64,000 nucleotides of DNA from Paenibacillus lemnae (GCF_012933385.1 NZ_JABBPN010000015.1:46965-110964); one strand, 5' to 3'; shown: positions 39,971 to 48,208, counted from the stretch's first letter. Notes: generated by a model not told the origin, from the letters alone. Made by a program: numbers and translations.

Positions 39971-40390
39971 TTAGTCAGAGTAGCCGGCAGCAGTAAAGCT
40001 GAGCGGGCCTTCTTCGATCGCCGTCGTACCCGCTCCACCGGAAATCAGTACCTGATACACTGTAAATGCTGCAGGTGGCAGGTAATCAGCACCTGTGAAA
40101 GTTACTACTTCAGTTACAGCAGCTGTTGGAGCTTCGTAATCCTGAACTACTTCATATATTACAGGACCCCCGACACCTCTGGTGACTTGGATTGTAATAG
40201 TTTCAGCAGCCGCAATGGTCAGTCCTACAGTACCTTGAAAGTGCACTTGAGCGTTAGCGCCAGCTGTAGTGAGATCCAAACCCAATGTCAAAATGAGTGT
40301 CGGCGTCGTCGTTACACCTGTTCCTCCCGCCACCGTACCATTGTTAGCCAGACTAAGCTGAGCATCCAGGAATCTCTTTGCCATGTTCAT
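39971..40390 (-). CDS. beta-rich small protein, tandem paralogue B (unknown)
   Basis: 139 residues from ATG 40390. Same MNMAKRFLDAQLSLANNGTV start and same PLSFTAAGYSD end as paralogue A, with differences concentrated around TVAGGTGV, the TTAGANAQ segment and APTAAVTEV. About 45 bases of upstream sequence, including the CATAGAATA box and GAGAGGAG ribosome-binding site, are also shared, so gene and control region were duplicated together. Lacks a signal peptide. Function unknown; see paralogue A. Confidence 0.72.
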   Translation of the reverse strand: MNMAKRFLDAQLSLANNGTVAGGTGVTTTPTLILTLGLDLTTAGANAQVHFQGTVGLTIAAAETITIQVTRGVGGPVIYEVVQDYEAPTAAVTEVVTFTGADYLPPAAFTVYQVLISGGAGTTAIEEGPLSFTAAGYSD

Positions 40391-40414
40391 GCATCTCCTC
40401 TCGTTTTGATAGTG

Positions 40415-40423
40415 TATTCTATG
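40415..40423 (-). promoter_or_regulatory. sigma-K-like -10 box of paralogue B
   Basis: Identical CATAGAATA element at the identical distance from the ATG as in paralogue A. Confidence 0.45.
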
Positions 40424-40543
40424 AGAGAAGGCATGCTTGAGATTGGACGGGACTCCCCTTATTCGCCTTGATTTGATAGAAAAGGCTGGTATCTTCCATG
40501 GCAAAATACCGGGAATGATAGATATGGATCAGTACGTATAACT

Positions 40544-41044
40544 TCAGATAAACCTCTTCTTGGAAAAACCTTCTATTGCTTTTATATAACTATCCTCTTC
40601 TTCCCCATTGGTAAAGGAACGCCGTGGGATAATCACCGCTTGAAGCGGATTCACAAAAACAAACAGATATTCCTCATCCCTGCGGAGCTCATGGATTCCG
40701 TTCCAGGGATACCGCAGCTGGCTCTTCCCGGTCACTTCATGAATGGCGGAGCTGTCCATCGTGATCCGGCGCTCTCCCAGCATGCCCGGCGTGTGCTTGA
40801 CCATCCTCATCGTGCGGCTCTTAATCCGGTACACAAACAGGAAATCACACAAGATCCCCAGAAGCACACCGACCACTACGGAATAGACCCATCCAAAGCC
40901 CGAAAATTTCAGCAGCACTATACTGAGTACAGGGATCGCGGCTAACGCGGCCCACATCATGACTCTATACTTAGGCAGATGAAACATCACATAGCGATTG
41001 AATCGCCAAAAATCTTCCTTATTCAAATCCACCGTTACTTCCAT
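40544..41044 (-). CDS. YcxB-family membrane protein
   Basis: 166 residues. Two transmembrane segments (about 28-46 and 50-72) followed by a soluble C-terminal domain with the YcxB-like pattern MDSSAIHEVTGKSQLRYPWNGIHELRRDEEYLFVFVNPLQAVIIPRRSF. This PH-like YcxB C-terminal domain is widespread and of unknown function. ATG 41044 with GAGAGAGGA upstream. No clear partner gene. Confidence 0.75.
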   Translation of the reverse strand: MEVTVDLNKEDFWRFNRYVMFHLPKYRVMMWAALAAIPVLSIVLLKFSGFGWVYSVVVGVLLGILCDFLFVYRIKSRTMRMVKHTPGMLGERRITMDSSAIHEVTGKSQLRYPWNGIHELRRDEEYLFVFVNPLQAVIIPRRSFTNGEEEDSYIKAIEGFSKKRFI

Positions 41045-41116
41045 TAATCCTCTCTCCTATCCTTAACAACACGTTCTACGCCAGACTCCGATCTATTATA
41101 ACACAGGGTTTTTCGT

Positions 41117-41150
41117 AAAAAAGCGCCGCTTCTTTTTACGGAAGCAGCGC
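41117..41150 (-). terminator. terminator of the siderophore permease operon
   Basis: Minus strand GCGCTGCTTC (41150-41141) pairs with GAAGCGGCGC (41132-41123), with one wobble pair, followed by six T residues. Confidence 0.85.
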
Positions 41151-41171
41151 ACTTTAGCAGATCGGGAGGAG

Positions 41172-42155
41172 CTACATTTTTTTATACAACAGGTAAAAAA
41201 AGAACGGCGCTCCAAACGCGGCGGTAAATACGCCCGCGGGAATGTCCAGCGGCTGGAGCAGCATCCGTCCCGCCAGATCCGCCAGCAGCAGTATAACAGC
41301 TCCGGTTAAAGCCGCAGTCGGCAGAAGGGCGCCATAAGCGTTACCAACCATCCGTCTGGCGATATGCGGGGCAATGAGACCAATAAAGGAGAGCGTACCG
41401 GCGATACCTACAGCAGCACCCGCAAGTGCGATGCTGCACAGCATAATGAGAAGCCGATCACGCTGAATCCGGGTGCCGAGCCCTGTCGCCACCGTATCTC
41501 CCATAGCTTGGGCATTGAGCGAGCGCGAGAATAAAAAAGACAGCGGAATGATCACGAGGGCCCATGGGGCAGCAGCGGAGACATGCTTCCAGCCGGTGCC
41601 GTACACGCTGCCTGTCATCCAGTTCAGCACCTGTGAAGCCAGATAGGCTGGACCGCTGATCAACAGAAATGTGGTCAGCGCGCTCAGCGCGGTGGAGATG
41701 CCGACTCCAATCAGGACAAGTCTCAGGGGAGATACCCCTTTTTTCCATGCCAGCATGTAATTTAAGGATCCCGCTGCAAGTGCACCCAGAATCGCAATGA
41801 GCGGAATCCACTGCATACTGTACATACCGGTATAGAGCGTCATAAAAGAGACAACAGCAACAGAAGCCCCGCCGGTTACTCCAATAAGATCAGGTGCAGC
41901 CAGAGGGTTACGGATTACACCTTGAAGCAAAGCACCCGATACCGCAAGCATGGCTCCTACAAGCAGAGCGGCCAGTGCCCTCGGCATTCGAAACTGAATG
42001 ACAATCAGCGAATTTCCGCCGTCCGCCGATCCGAACAGAGAAGCAATTACTTCCCTCATCGGGATGGTCGTACTGCCTACAGAGATACTGATTAGAGCAA
42101 GCAGGATGGTCAGCATCGACAACGCTGTCACTGTCATGCTTTTTCTATAAGACAT
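41172..42155 (-). CDS. FecCD-type iron(III)-siderophore ABC permease (YfhA-like)
   Basis: 327 residues from ATG 42155, after GCGGAGG; it overlaps the end of the first permease gene by 11 bases. About ten membrane helices and the FecCD signatures LRMPRALAALLVGAMLAVSGALLQG (split across two helices), GVTGGASVAV, GLIAPHIARRMVG (coupling loop to the ATPase) and DIPAGVFTAAFGAPFFFYLL. Forms a heterodimeric channel with the adjoining permease for ferric siderophores. B. subtilis yfiYZ-yfhA (schizokinen/arthrobactin uptake) has the same set; the substrate is inferred. Confidence 0.9.
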   Translation of the reverse strand: MSYRKSMTVTALSMLTILLALISISVGSTTIPMREVIASLFGSADGGNSLIVIQFRMPRALAALLVGAMLAVSGALLQGVIRNPLAAPDLIGVTGGASVAVVSFMTLYTGMYSMQWIPLIAILGALAAGSLNYMLAWKKGVSPLRLVLIGVGISTALSALTTFLLISGPAYLASQVLNWMTGSVYGTGWKHVSAAAPWALVIIPLSFLFSRSLNAQAMGDTVATGLGTRIQRDRLLIMLCSIALAGAAVGIAGTLSFIGLIAPHIARRMVGNAYGALLPTAALTGAVILLLADLAGRMLLQPLDIPAGVFTAAFGAPFFFYLLYKKM

Positions 42156-43155
42156 AAGATTTCCTCCGCACAATGTAGATCAGAAACGGGACACCGATTA
42201 GAGCCGTAGCAACACCGACAGGCACTTCTTTCGGCATGATCACAAACCGTGACACCAGGTCCGCCAATACAAGCAGCAGGCTGCCGGCCACTGCACAATA
42301 AGGAATGAGCCAGCGATGATCTTGCCCTACCAGCGAGCGGCATAAATGAGGTACGATCATGCCAATAAACGCAATAGGACCGGCGACGGCAACTCCGCTT
42401 CCAGCCAGCAGCACGACCGATATACATGCCCCTGCGCGCACCAGAAACAGCGAAATGCCAAGTCCCTTGGACACTTCATCACCTAATGCTGCAACATTAA
42501 GCGATCGGGATAGAAGAAGGGCCAGCACCAGCCCGGCTGCAGCATAAGGCAGCATGGCCATGACATGCTCCATGTTTCGATTCACTACAGAGCCAACCAT
42601 CCAGAACAGCGCCTGATCCAGCGATTGCTTATCAATGAGAATGATGCCAGAAGTCACCGATGCGGAGAAAGCAGCAATGGCAGACCCGGCAAGCGTTAAT
42701 TTAACGGGCGCAAAACCGCCTGGACCGCTAAAACCTAGAACAAATACGAGTAAAGCAGTGACCGCAGCGCCCGCAAAAGCAAGCCAAATCATGCCGCTCA
42801 TACTCAATCCGCCCCCCAGCACCGTAATGCCGATCACGATAAACAGTACGGCCCCCGAGTTAATGCCAAATACAGAAGGTGATGCCAGCGGATTGCGGGT
42901 AATGGCCTGCATTACAGCTCCTGCTACTGCGAGTCCGGCGCCAACCACGGCTCCGACAATAGTACGTGGAACCCGAGTATCGCGAATAATCATATGTTCG
43001 GTTGAGCCGTCGAAGGCTTGATATGTATGAAGCAGCATGCTGATATGAAAGTTCTGCAAGCCCAGCAGTATACTTAACAGCATAACACCAGTTAGAAGCA
43101 ACACTCCTGTAAGTAAGCCCAGCAGGCGTGCTCTCTGGCTTTGAAACAATCCCAT
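42145..43155 (-). CDS. FecCD-type iron(III)-siderophore ABC permease (YfiZ-like)
   Basis: 336 residues from ATG 43155 (MGLFQSQRARLLG); GGGAG lies 11 bases upstream. Ten predicted helices with RVPRTIVGAVVGAGLAVAGAVMQ, NPLASPSVFGINSGA, FIGMIVPHLCRSLVG and EVPVGVATALIGVPFLIYIV typical of the family. First gene of a Fur-controlled operon divergent from the binding-protein gene. No ATPase gene is nearby, so a shared one (FhuC/YusV type) encoded elsewhere must energise the pair. Confidence 0.9.
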   Translation of the reverse strand: MGLFQSQRARLLGLLTGVLLLTGVMLLSILLGLQNFHISMLLHTYQAFDGSTEHMIIRDTRVPRTIVGAVVGAGLAVAGAVMQAITRNPLASPSVFGINSGAVLFIVIGITVLGGGLSMSGMIWLAFAGAAVTALLVFVLGFSGPGGFAPVKLTLAGSAIAAFSASVTSGIILIDKQSLDQALFWMVGSVVNRNMEHVMAMLPYAAAGLVLALLLSRSLNVAALGDEVSKGLGISLFLVRAGACISVVLLAGSGVAVAGPIAFIGMIVPHLCRSLVGQDHRWLIPYCAVAGSLLLVLADLVSRFVIMPKEVPVGVATALIGVPFLIYIVRRKSYVL

Positions 43156-43211
43156 AATGAAGTCATCTCCCTGAAGATGCTGAGGATGATAATCCGAATA
43201 CAACATGTTCT

Positions 43212-43240
43212 ATTGTAGTTTGGGTTGTAAAACCTGTCAA
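43212..43240 (-). promoter_or_regulatory. sigma-A promoter of the siderophore permease operon
   Basis: Minus strand -35 TTGACA (43240-43235), 17-base spacer, -10 TACAAT (43217-43212). Confidence 0.8.
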
Positions 43241-43241
43241 T

Positions 43242-43260
43242 GAGTATGATAATCATTTTC
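43242..43260. promoter_or_regulatory. Fur box 1
   Basis: GAGTATGATAATCATTTTC matches most of the 19-bp Fur consensus GATAATGATAATCATTATC, next to the -35 of the minus-strand promoter. Confidence 0.8.
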
Positions 43261-43269
43261 AATTAAAGC

Positions 43270-43298
43270 TTGACAGAATCTTTATGCTGAATTATATT
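43270..43298 (+). promoter_or_regulatory. sigma-A promoter of the siderophore-binding protein gene
   Basis: -35 TTGACA (43270-43275), 17-base spacer, -10 TATATT (43293-43298). Confidence 0.78.
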
Positions 43299-43312
43299 GC
43301 AATTATCTAGTT

Positions 43313-43331
43313 GATAATGATTCCCATTATC
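43313..43331. promoter_or_regulatory. Fur box 2
   Basis: GATAATGATTCCCATTATC: both arms of the Fur consensus are perfect (GATAATGAT/ATTATC), just downstream of the plus-strand -10. Confidence 0.88.
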
Positions 43332-43366
43332 AAAGATGAAACCATACATAAGGGGAGAATGTTTAA

Positions 43367-44356
43367 ATGTCATCACTATTCCGCAATAAATCCTGGCTGG
43401 TCATGCTGACCTTATCCGCTATTCTTATGCTCACTGCCTGCGGAGGTACTAACACTGCTGATACACCAGCTTCAGGCACCGAGCCTTCTAATAGCGCTGC
43501 TGCGAACGGCGATACCCGTACCATCCAACATGCAATGGGAGAAGAAACACTGACTGGTACGCCTGAACGTGTCGTTATACTGACGAATGAAGGTACAGAA
43601 GCTCTGCTGGCTGTAGGGGTCAAGCCTGTCGGCGCTGTTCAATCCTGGGTTGGTGATCCTTGGTATGATCATATTAAAGATCAGATGGAAGGCGTGGAAG
43701 TACTCGGAGAAGAAACACAGCCGAACGTAGAATTAATTGCAGGATTGAAGCCCGATTTGATTATCGGCAATAAAGTCAGACACGAGAAGATCTATGATCA
43801 GCTGAAACAGATTGCGCCAACTGTTTTTGCCGAAGAGCTCTCTGGTAACTGGAAAAACAACATGCTGCTTTATACGGAAGCCGTCAATAAAAAAGCCGAA
43901 GGCGAGCAGGCGATTGCCGAGTTTGACCAGCGTGTGGAAGACGTGAAGTCCAAGCTCGGAGACAAGGCTGACACAAAAGTTTCGGTGGTCCGTTTCACGG
44001 CTGCAGATGTGCGTACTTATATGAAGGATACTTTTAGCGGTGTGCTGCTGGAACAGCTCGGGATTGCTCGTCCTGCCGACCAGGATAAGAATGAGTTTAT
44101 CGAGAAGCTGACGAAAGAACGCATTCCTGCAATGGATGGCGATGTACTATTCTACTTCACACAGGAAGACCCCGGCTCCACAGACGCGCAGAAGGCTTCC
44201 GAAGAATGGATGGACGAACCGCTCTTCAAAAGCTTGAATGTGGCGAAGAACAATGAAATTCATAAAGTAAATGAAGTCGTATGGAATCTCGCCGGTGGCT
44301 ACGAAGCTGCTAATCTATTGCTGGATGAGATTGCTGCTTATTTTGAAGTCAACTAA
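43367..44356 (+). CDS. iron-siderophore ABC transporter substrate-binding lipoprotein (YfiY-like)
   Basis: 329 residues. Lipoprotein signal with lipobox LTAC (Cys25). Helical-backbone type III binding protein of the FhuD/FepB group: VILTNEGTEALLAVGVKPVGA, LGEETQPNVELIAGLKPDLIIGN, and the C-terminal WNLAGGYEAANLLLDEIAAYF. Captures ferric siderophore and hands it to the divergent permease pair. ATG 43367 with AAGGGGAG upstream. Transcribed from a Fur-covered promoter; ends at a strong terminator. Confidence 0.92.
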   Translation: MSSLFRNKSWLVMLTLSAILMLTACGGTNTADTPASGTEPSNSAAANGDTRTIQHAMGEETLTGTPERVVILTNEGTEALLAVGVKPVGAVQSWVGDPWYDHIKDQMEGVEVLGEETQPNVELIAGLKPDLIIGNKVRHEKIYDQLKQIAPTVFAEELSGNWKNNMLLYTEAVNKKAEGEQAIAEFDQRVEDVKSKLGDKADTKVSVVRFTAADVRTYMKDTFSGVLLEQLGIARPADQDKNEFIEKLTKERIPAMDGDVLFYFTQEDPGSTDAQKASEEWMDEPLFKSLNVAKNNEIHKVNEVVWNLAGGYEAANLLLDEIAAYFEVN

Positions 44357-44370
44357 ACCGGGTTAACCTT

Positions 44371-44408
44371 AACAAGGAGCTGCATCTTGCAGTTCCTTGT
44401 TTTTTTTA
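44371..44408 (+). terminator. terminator of the siderophore-binding protein gene
   Basis: AACAAGGAGCTGCA (44371-44384) pairs with TGCAGTTCCTTGTT (44388-44401), with one G-T wobble, followed by seven T residues. Confidence 0.92.
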
Positions 44409-44410
44409 GG

Positions 44411-45454
44411 CTATAACCGATAAAGCTGGCTTGCGATCACGTTTCTCCTGTCCTCGATATATCTGCGGATGACAGTCATCTCTCCTTGGAAATCCTGCAG
44501 GGTCCATTTGTACACAGGTCCACGTCGCACCTCATCTGCAATGAGGTCAAAGTGTCGTCTCGCGCTGCCCGTCTGCTTGGGGATTGTAAAGACGGTTTCC
44601 AGATATCGGCTAAGCATGCTCTTGTATTGCTGGCGGTAATCCCGGAAAGAAAGCACTTTATCAGTCAGCTTATTGTAGCCTGCCACTCGAACCAAATCGG
44701 CACCCACCGGTTTCCCAAAACAGTTCCGGCCCCACGTTCCCTCATAATCCCATGGGCTCATCTGATATAATCCCGAGCCGCCGTTCTCAAAAATCGTATA
44801 ATTCTGCTTGAATCCGTCGTAGTTGCCGGTCAAGACAGCTCCGCACAGCCAGCGAAGGTAGGCCTCAACATCCAGAGACGATTGCAGATGAAGCCTTAGC
44901 CGATCTCCGCTGCGGTCATGAAGACCCCGGATAAAAGAAACCAGCTTGGCACGATCATCTTCCCGCCCATGGATAAGGCGATAGCCTGCAAACCATGATA
45001 GTCCCGCGGCGCGTTTGTCCGAAAAATCGGCATGGTCGTTGACCGCATACATAATGCTTTTTACAGGAGTACTCCGCCTGCGAAAAAAGGGCAGCTTCAC
45101 CGCCTCAATTTGCAAATAGACCCCCGCCCGCTCCTGATTAATATATAAGAGGCAGTGCCTCGTTTTGGGACTCGGGACTTGCAAAGATTCAAATAATTCA
45201 AACGAGAGCGCATTCCGGATCAGGGAGGGATCATCATATTCTGCATTAAAATGATAGGTTTGCGAGGCCGTTCTAATTTCGTAAGACCGCTTGGGATACT
45301 CCCGGGTATGTCCTCCGCGGTATCGGATGCGAACAGGAAACTTTTTTTCTTTATATAAAATATGGGCTTCTACGAACTGTTCCGACCAGATATGTTTATT
45401 GAGCCATTCCCGCTTTCTGTCTTCGATCATAATCCGGTACACCGGTAAACCCAC
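44411..45454 (-). CDS. cotH: CotH-family spore coat protein kinase
   Basis: 347 residues, close to the 362 of B. subtilis CotH. Family features: VRIRYRGGHTREYPKRSYEI, YDDPSLIRNALSFELFESL (nucleotide-binding region), LYINQERAGVYLQIE, NYDGFKQNYTIFENGGSGLYQMSPWDYEGTWG (metal-binding Asp). CotH is an atypical kinase that phosphorylates coat proteins, including the repeated Ser residues of CotG, and is needed for outer-coat assembly. GTG start at 45454 seven bases after AAAGGAGG. Divergent from a CotG-like gene, the arrangement seen in B. subtilis. Confidence 0.93.
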   Translation of the reverse strand: MGLPVYRIMIEDRKREWLNKHIWSEQFVEAHILYKEKKFPVRIRYRGGHTREYPKRSYEIRTASQTYHFNAEYDDPSLIRNALSFELFESLQVPSPKTRHCLLYINQERAGVYLQIEAVKLPFFRRRSTPVKSIMYAVNDHADFSDKRAAGLSWFAGYRLIHGREDDRAKLVSFIRGLHDRSGDRLRLHLQSSLDVEAYLRWLCGAVLTGNYDGFKQNYTIFENGGSGLYQMSPWDYEGTWGRNCFGKPVGADLVRVAGYNKLTDKVLSFRDYRQQYKSMLSRYLETVFTIPKQTGSARRHFDLIADEVRRGPVYKWTLQDFQGEMTVIRRYIEDRRNVIASQLYRL

Positions 45455-45556
45455 CTGAAGCCCTCCTTTGAGTTAAGACTTTGAGAACCTTCACCAGGCT
45501 ATCGCTGAAATTGCGCTGTAGTCCTACATTGGACCAGTCCACTTTACACGCTTTTA

Positions 45557-45565
45557 CATAAGATA
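45557..45565 (+). promoter_or_regulatory. sigma-K-like -10 box upstream of the CotG-like gene
   Basis: CATAAGATA fits CATANNNTA, about 50 bases before the GTG start. No -35 AC at the expected spacing. Confidence 0.35.
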
Positions 45566-45617
45566 TGACAGATAGAGATGGAACATATGCAAGTGATATA
45601 CGAAAGGAGAATGGACA

Positions 45618-46211
45618 GTGATCATAAAAAAGTCAAAACATGCAGCCGCCGCAATGTCCACCGATCAGCCTCAAGCACGTGTATCGTCCCTAGTCGGACC
45701 TTGGCCTTGGCAAAGTGAAGTCGAAGGAAACCTGCTTGGTCATCACTCCTTGGGCCAAGCTTCCAGCGGACACCGCTCAGGTGGTCATCGCTCCCAAGGT
45801 CATGGCTCGCGTGGCCATCACTCCACTGGGCATCGCTCCCAAGGTCATGGCTCACACGGTCACCACTCCAATGGTCAACGCTCCCAGGGTCATGGCTCGC
45901 ACGGTCACCACTCCAGTGGTCACCGCTCTCAAGGACATGGCTCACACGGTCACCACTCTCAGGGTCATGGCTCGCACGGCTTTTGTCCTCCTGGACTTGG
46001 TCCACAGGGTACCCTTCCCGGTTCCTGGGCGCAATACCCTGCTTCCGGCGGCATCTGGGAGCACCACTCTCATAGCAGCGGCCACCGCAGCTGGGCAAGC
46101 GAAGGCTGGAAACCGAAGAAACGTCCAAAGCGTAGACGTATCAGAACCAGACCCGGTACAGGACCAGCAAGAACCAGACCTTGTCGGCCTGCGAAACGCA
46201 AACACCGCTGA
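45618..46211 (+). CDS. CotG-like modular spore coat protein (His/Gly/Ser repeats)
   Basis: 197 residues from GTG 45618, seven bases after AAAGGAGA. Residues ~37-117 are tandem repeats of about ten residues built from HHSxGHRSQGHGSHG units, very rich in His, Gly and Ser. The C-terminus is strongly basic (KPKKRPKRRRIR, PCRPAKRKHR). B. subtilis CotG is also a repeat protein with Ser-rich central repeats and basic character, encoded next to and divergently from cotH, and is phosphorylated by CotH. Proteins of this modular kind are common near cotH in spore-formers, though repeat sequences differ. The assignment rests on context plus composition, not on sequence identity. Confidence 0.8.
   Translation: MIIKKSKHAAAAMSTDQPQARVSSLVGPWPWQSEVEGNLLGHHSLGQASSGHRSGGHRSQGHGSRGHHSTGHRSQGHGSHGHHSNGQRSQGHGSHGHHSSGHRSQGHGSHGHHSQGHGSHGFCPPGLGPQGTLPGSWAQYPASGGIWEHHSHSSGHRSWASEGWKPKKRPKRRRIRTRPGTGPARTRPCRPAKRKHR
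45731..45985 (+). repeat. in-frame ~30-bp tandem repeats in the CotG-like gene
   Basis: Imperfect repeats of about 30 bases with recurring GGTCATGGCTC and CACGGTCACCACTCC blocks, encoding the GHGSHGHHS units. Confidence 0.85.
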
Positions 46212-46234
46212 GTTTACAGCTTTAAAACTCATAC

Positions 46235-46268
46235 AGCACAGTTGTCAGCCGGCAGCTGTGCTTTTTTC
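46235..46268 (+). terminator. terminator of the CotG-like gene
   Basis: AGCACAG (46235-46241) pairs with CTGTGCT (46256-46262) followed by six T residues. Confidence 0.8.
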
Positions 46269-46354
46269 ATAGGTACGTGGTCTGTATACTATATGCTCTT
46301 CACCCTCAATGGTGAAAAAAAGACCTGCTGGTCTTCCATTCAACCGTGTAACAC

Positions 46355-46400
46355 AAATGCCTGGCCCTCAGTGAATGTTTACACCGAGGACCAGGCATTT
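46355..46400. terminator. terminator of the 46.5-kb membrane protein gene
   Basis: AAATGCCTGG (46355-46364) pairs with CCAGGCATTT (46391-46400), with additional CCTC/GAGG pairing inside. A smaller hairpin AAGACC/GGTCTT lies at 46319-46334. Confidence 0.8.
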
Positions 46401-46465
46401 GTTTAAAATTTCAGTTGTTGTCATGCCGGCCGAAGGGGCCCGAACACAGCTGATCGGCAGCTGCC

Positions 46466-46951
46466 TTAAAGCGTATGATTCGGCTTTTTTTGTTTTCGGA
46501 ATGTCTCATAAATAAAGCCTGCAGCAAATACGACCAGCACGAGAATATACGTCAAGATAGTAATCTCCGTTGAATCGATAACACTCGGCGAGAATATAAG
46601 CATATAGAATCGAGCGCCGATAGCCACCATTAACACCACGTACAGCTGAGACAGCAGCGCCAACACCAGGTTTCTCGACTCATCATTGATAAAGACAAAC
46701 TGCCAAACAAACAGACCAAAAGATAATATCCACAGCAGATTACCCATCAGGAAGCTTTGAGGCTTGCTCCGATTCATCTGTGCAAACTGACGTCCCGCCC
46801 AAAACCAAAATATCGCGAAGCCGATATTGATGGTCCAGATCAAAAATCCCGATGCGGGCACCTGGAGCATCATGATATTAAACAACCATCCACCGAACAA
46901 TGGTGCGAGCACAATCCATGTCAGCTTATTCCTTTTAAAATAACTCTCCAA
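46466..46951 (-). CDS. integral membrane protein of unknown function
   Basis: 161 residues from TTG 46951, which has AAAGGAG seven bases upstream; in-frame ATGs at 46978 and 46993 have poorer spacing and would add 9-14 residues. Four to five hydrophobic segments: LTWIVLAPLFGGWLFNIMML, GFLIWTINIGFAIFWFWAG, LLWILSFGLFVWQFVFI, LLSQLYVVLMVAIGARFYML and ILTYILVLVVFAAGFIYE. No recognised family. Bases 46952-47143 hold no gene, only a hairpin of 10 bp at 47051-47076 around ATTTAC. Confidence 0.55.
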   Translation of the reverse strand: MESYFKRNKLTWIVLAPLFGGWLFNIMMLQVPASGFLIWTINIGFAIFWFWAGRQFAQMNRSKPQSFLMGNLLWILSFGLFVWQFVFINDESRNLVLALLSQLYVVLMVAIGARFYMLIFSPSVIDSTEITILTYILVLVVFAAGFIYETFRKQKKPNHTL

Positions 46952-47050
46952 TCCACGTGCTCCTTTCTTACAGGCCATTCCCTCCTGCTGCATACCAATT
47001 ATTATCCAGATATTATAACATAAGCCATACGCGTTTACGGCCGGGCGCAG

Positions 47051-47076
47051 AATGTATGTGATTTACCACATACATT
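47051..47076. repeat. short perfect inverted repeat
   Basis: AATGTATGTG (47051-47060) pairs perfectly with CACATACATT (47067-47076) around ATTTAC. No T-run, so not a clear terminator; could be a protein-binding site. Confidence 0.7.
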
Positions 47077-47143
47077 CGCCGCTTACCGCGGTCAGCGAGC
47101 CCATCTAGCGCTCACCACCACTTTCGCACCCGCAGCGCACGCA

Positions 47144-47186
47144 AAATAGGGCCGCCCTCAAGATTCAAAATCTTGTGGACAGCCCC
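47144..47186 (-). terminator. terminator of trxB
   Basis: Inner stem CAAGATT/AATCTTG (47159-47165 with 47169-47175) is extended by GGGC/GCCC outside (47149-47152 with 47182-47185); the minus strand then reads TATTTTG. Confidence 0.65.
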
Positions 47187-47200
47187 TTCACTCATACTTA

Positions 47201-48154
47201 TTAAGAATTAAGAGTTTCGCTCCAGTCATGAACCATATGGCCTTCGATAAACTTCTCACAGTCCATCGCTGCCATACATCCGGAACCGGCAGCCGTGATT
47301 GCCTGACGGTACTTGGTGTCCTGAACGTCGCCGCAGGCAAAGACGCCTGGAATGTTCGTCTCGGTCGTACCTGGCTTGACTAGAATATAGCCGGTCTCGT
47401 CTGTCGTCAGCTGCCCACCCAGGAACCCGGTGTTCGGCGTATGGCCGATCGCCACGAATACACCTTCCGCTTCAATCAGCTCTTCCGCCCCGGTCTCGTT
47501 ATTCCGGACCTTCAAGCCCTTCACGCCCGTCTCACTCGTTACAACTTCAAGCGGAGTGCGGTTCAATGCCCATTGTACCTTCTCGTTTTCCTTGGCACGA
47601 TCCTGCATGATCTTGGAAGCCCGCAGCTCTTCACGACGGTGAACCAGGGTCACACTGGAGGCAAAACGCGTCAGGAAGCTGGCTTCCTCCATCGCGGAAT
47701 CTCCACCCCCGATGACAACGATCTTCTTGCCGCGGAAGAAGAATCCGTCACAGGTTGCGCAGGTGCTGACGCCTCTGCCGACATTCTCCTGTTCACCCGG
47801 AATGCCAAGATACTTAGCTGAGGCCCCTGTCGAGATAATGACCGATTCTGCCAGCAGTTCTCCCATGCCTTCCACGTTCACTTTGAACGGGCGCTTGGAA
47901 AAGTCCACGGACTCTACCCAGGCACTTTTGAACTCGGCGCCAAAACGTTCTGCCTGCTGCCGCATGTTATCCATGAGCTCGGGCCCCATGATTCCTTGTG
48001 GGAAGCCTGGAAAGTTCTCCACTTCCGTTGTTGTCGTCAGCTGACCGCCAGGCTGCATGCCTTCGATCACCAGCGGTTTCATGTTGGCACGTGCCAGATA
48101 GATTGCTGCAGTAAGTCCGGCAGGGCCGGTTCCGATTACGATTGATTTGTACAT
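47201..48154 (-). CDS. trxB: thioredoxin reductase
   Basis: 317 residues. FAD/NAD(P)-binding flavoprotein that reduces thioredoxin with NADPH. FAD site GTGPAGLTAAIYLARA at residue 8, redox-active CATC (Cys132 and Cys135 in STCATCDGFF), NADPH site GGGDSAMEEASFL, and a C-terminal ACGDVQDTKYRQAITAAGSGCMAA (second FAD-binding motif). ATG 48154 with AAAGGAGG upstream. In Bacillus trxB is also next to the yvcD TPR gene and the rapZ cluster. Confidence 0.97.
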   Translation of the reverse strand: MYKSIVIGTGPAGLTAAIYLARANMKPLVIEGMQPGGQLTTTTEVENFPGFPQGIMGPELMDNMRQQAERFGAEFKSAWVESVDFSKRPFKVNVEGMGELLAESVIISTGASAKYLGIPGEQENVGRGVSTCATCDGFFFRGKKIVVIGGGDSAMEEASFLTRFASSVTLVHRREELRASKIMQDRAKENEKVQWALNRTPLEVVTSETGVKGLKVRNNETGAEELIEAEGVFVAIGHTPNTGFLGGQLTTDETGYILVKPGTTETNIPGVFACGDVQDTKYRQAITAAGSGCMAAMDCEKFIEGHMVHDWSETLNS

Positions 48155-48208
48155 GTTGATTGCCTCCTTTATCCTATATCTTGTTCTGTTTATTATATTG
48201 TCCTGGTT

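Noticed and set aside
45731..45985. CRISPR array
   Set aside because: The repeats are ~30 bases but contiguous, imperfect, in frame with a gene and without spacers; no cas genes.
45622..46128. Long minus-strand open frame opposite the CotG-like gene
   Set aside because: It mirrors repeat DNA lacking stop codons and has no ribosome-binding site; the plus-strand gene has one and a terminator.
47051..47076. 10-bp hairpin as a terminator or recombination site
   Set aside because: No T-run on either side, no second copy in the window and no integrase gene; listed only as an inverted repeat.
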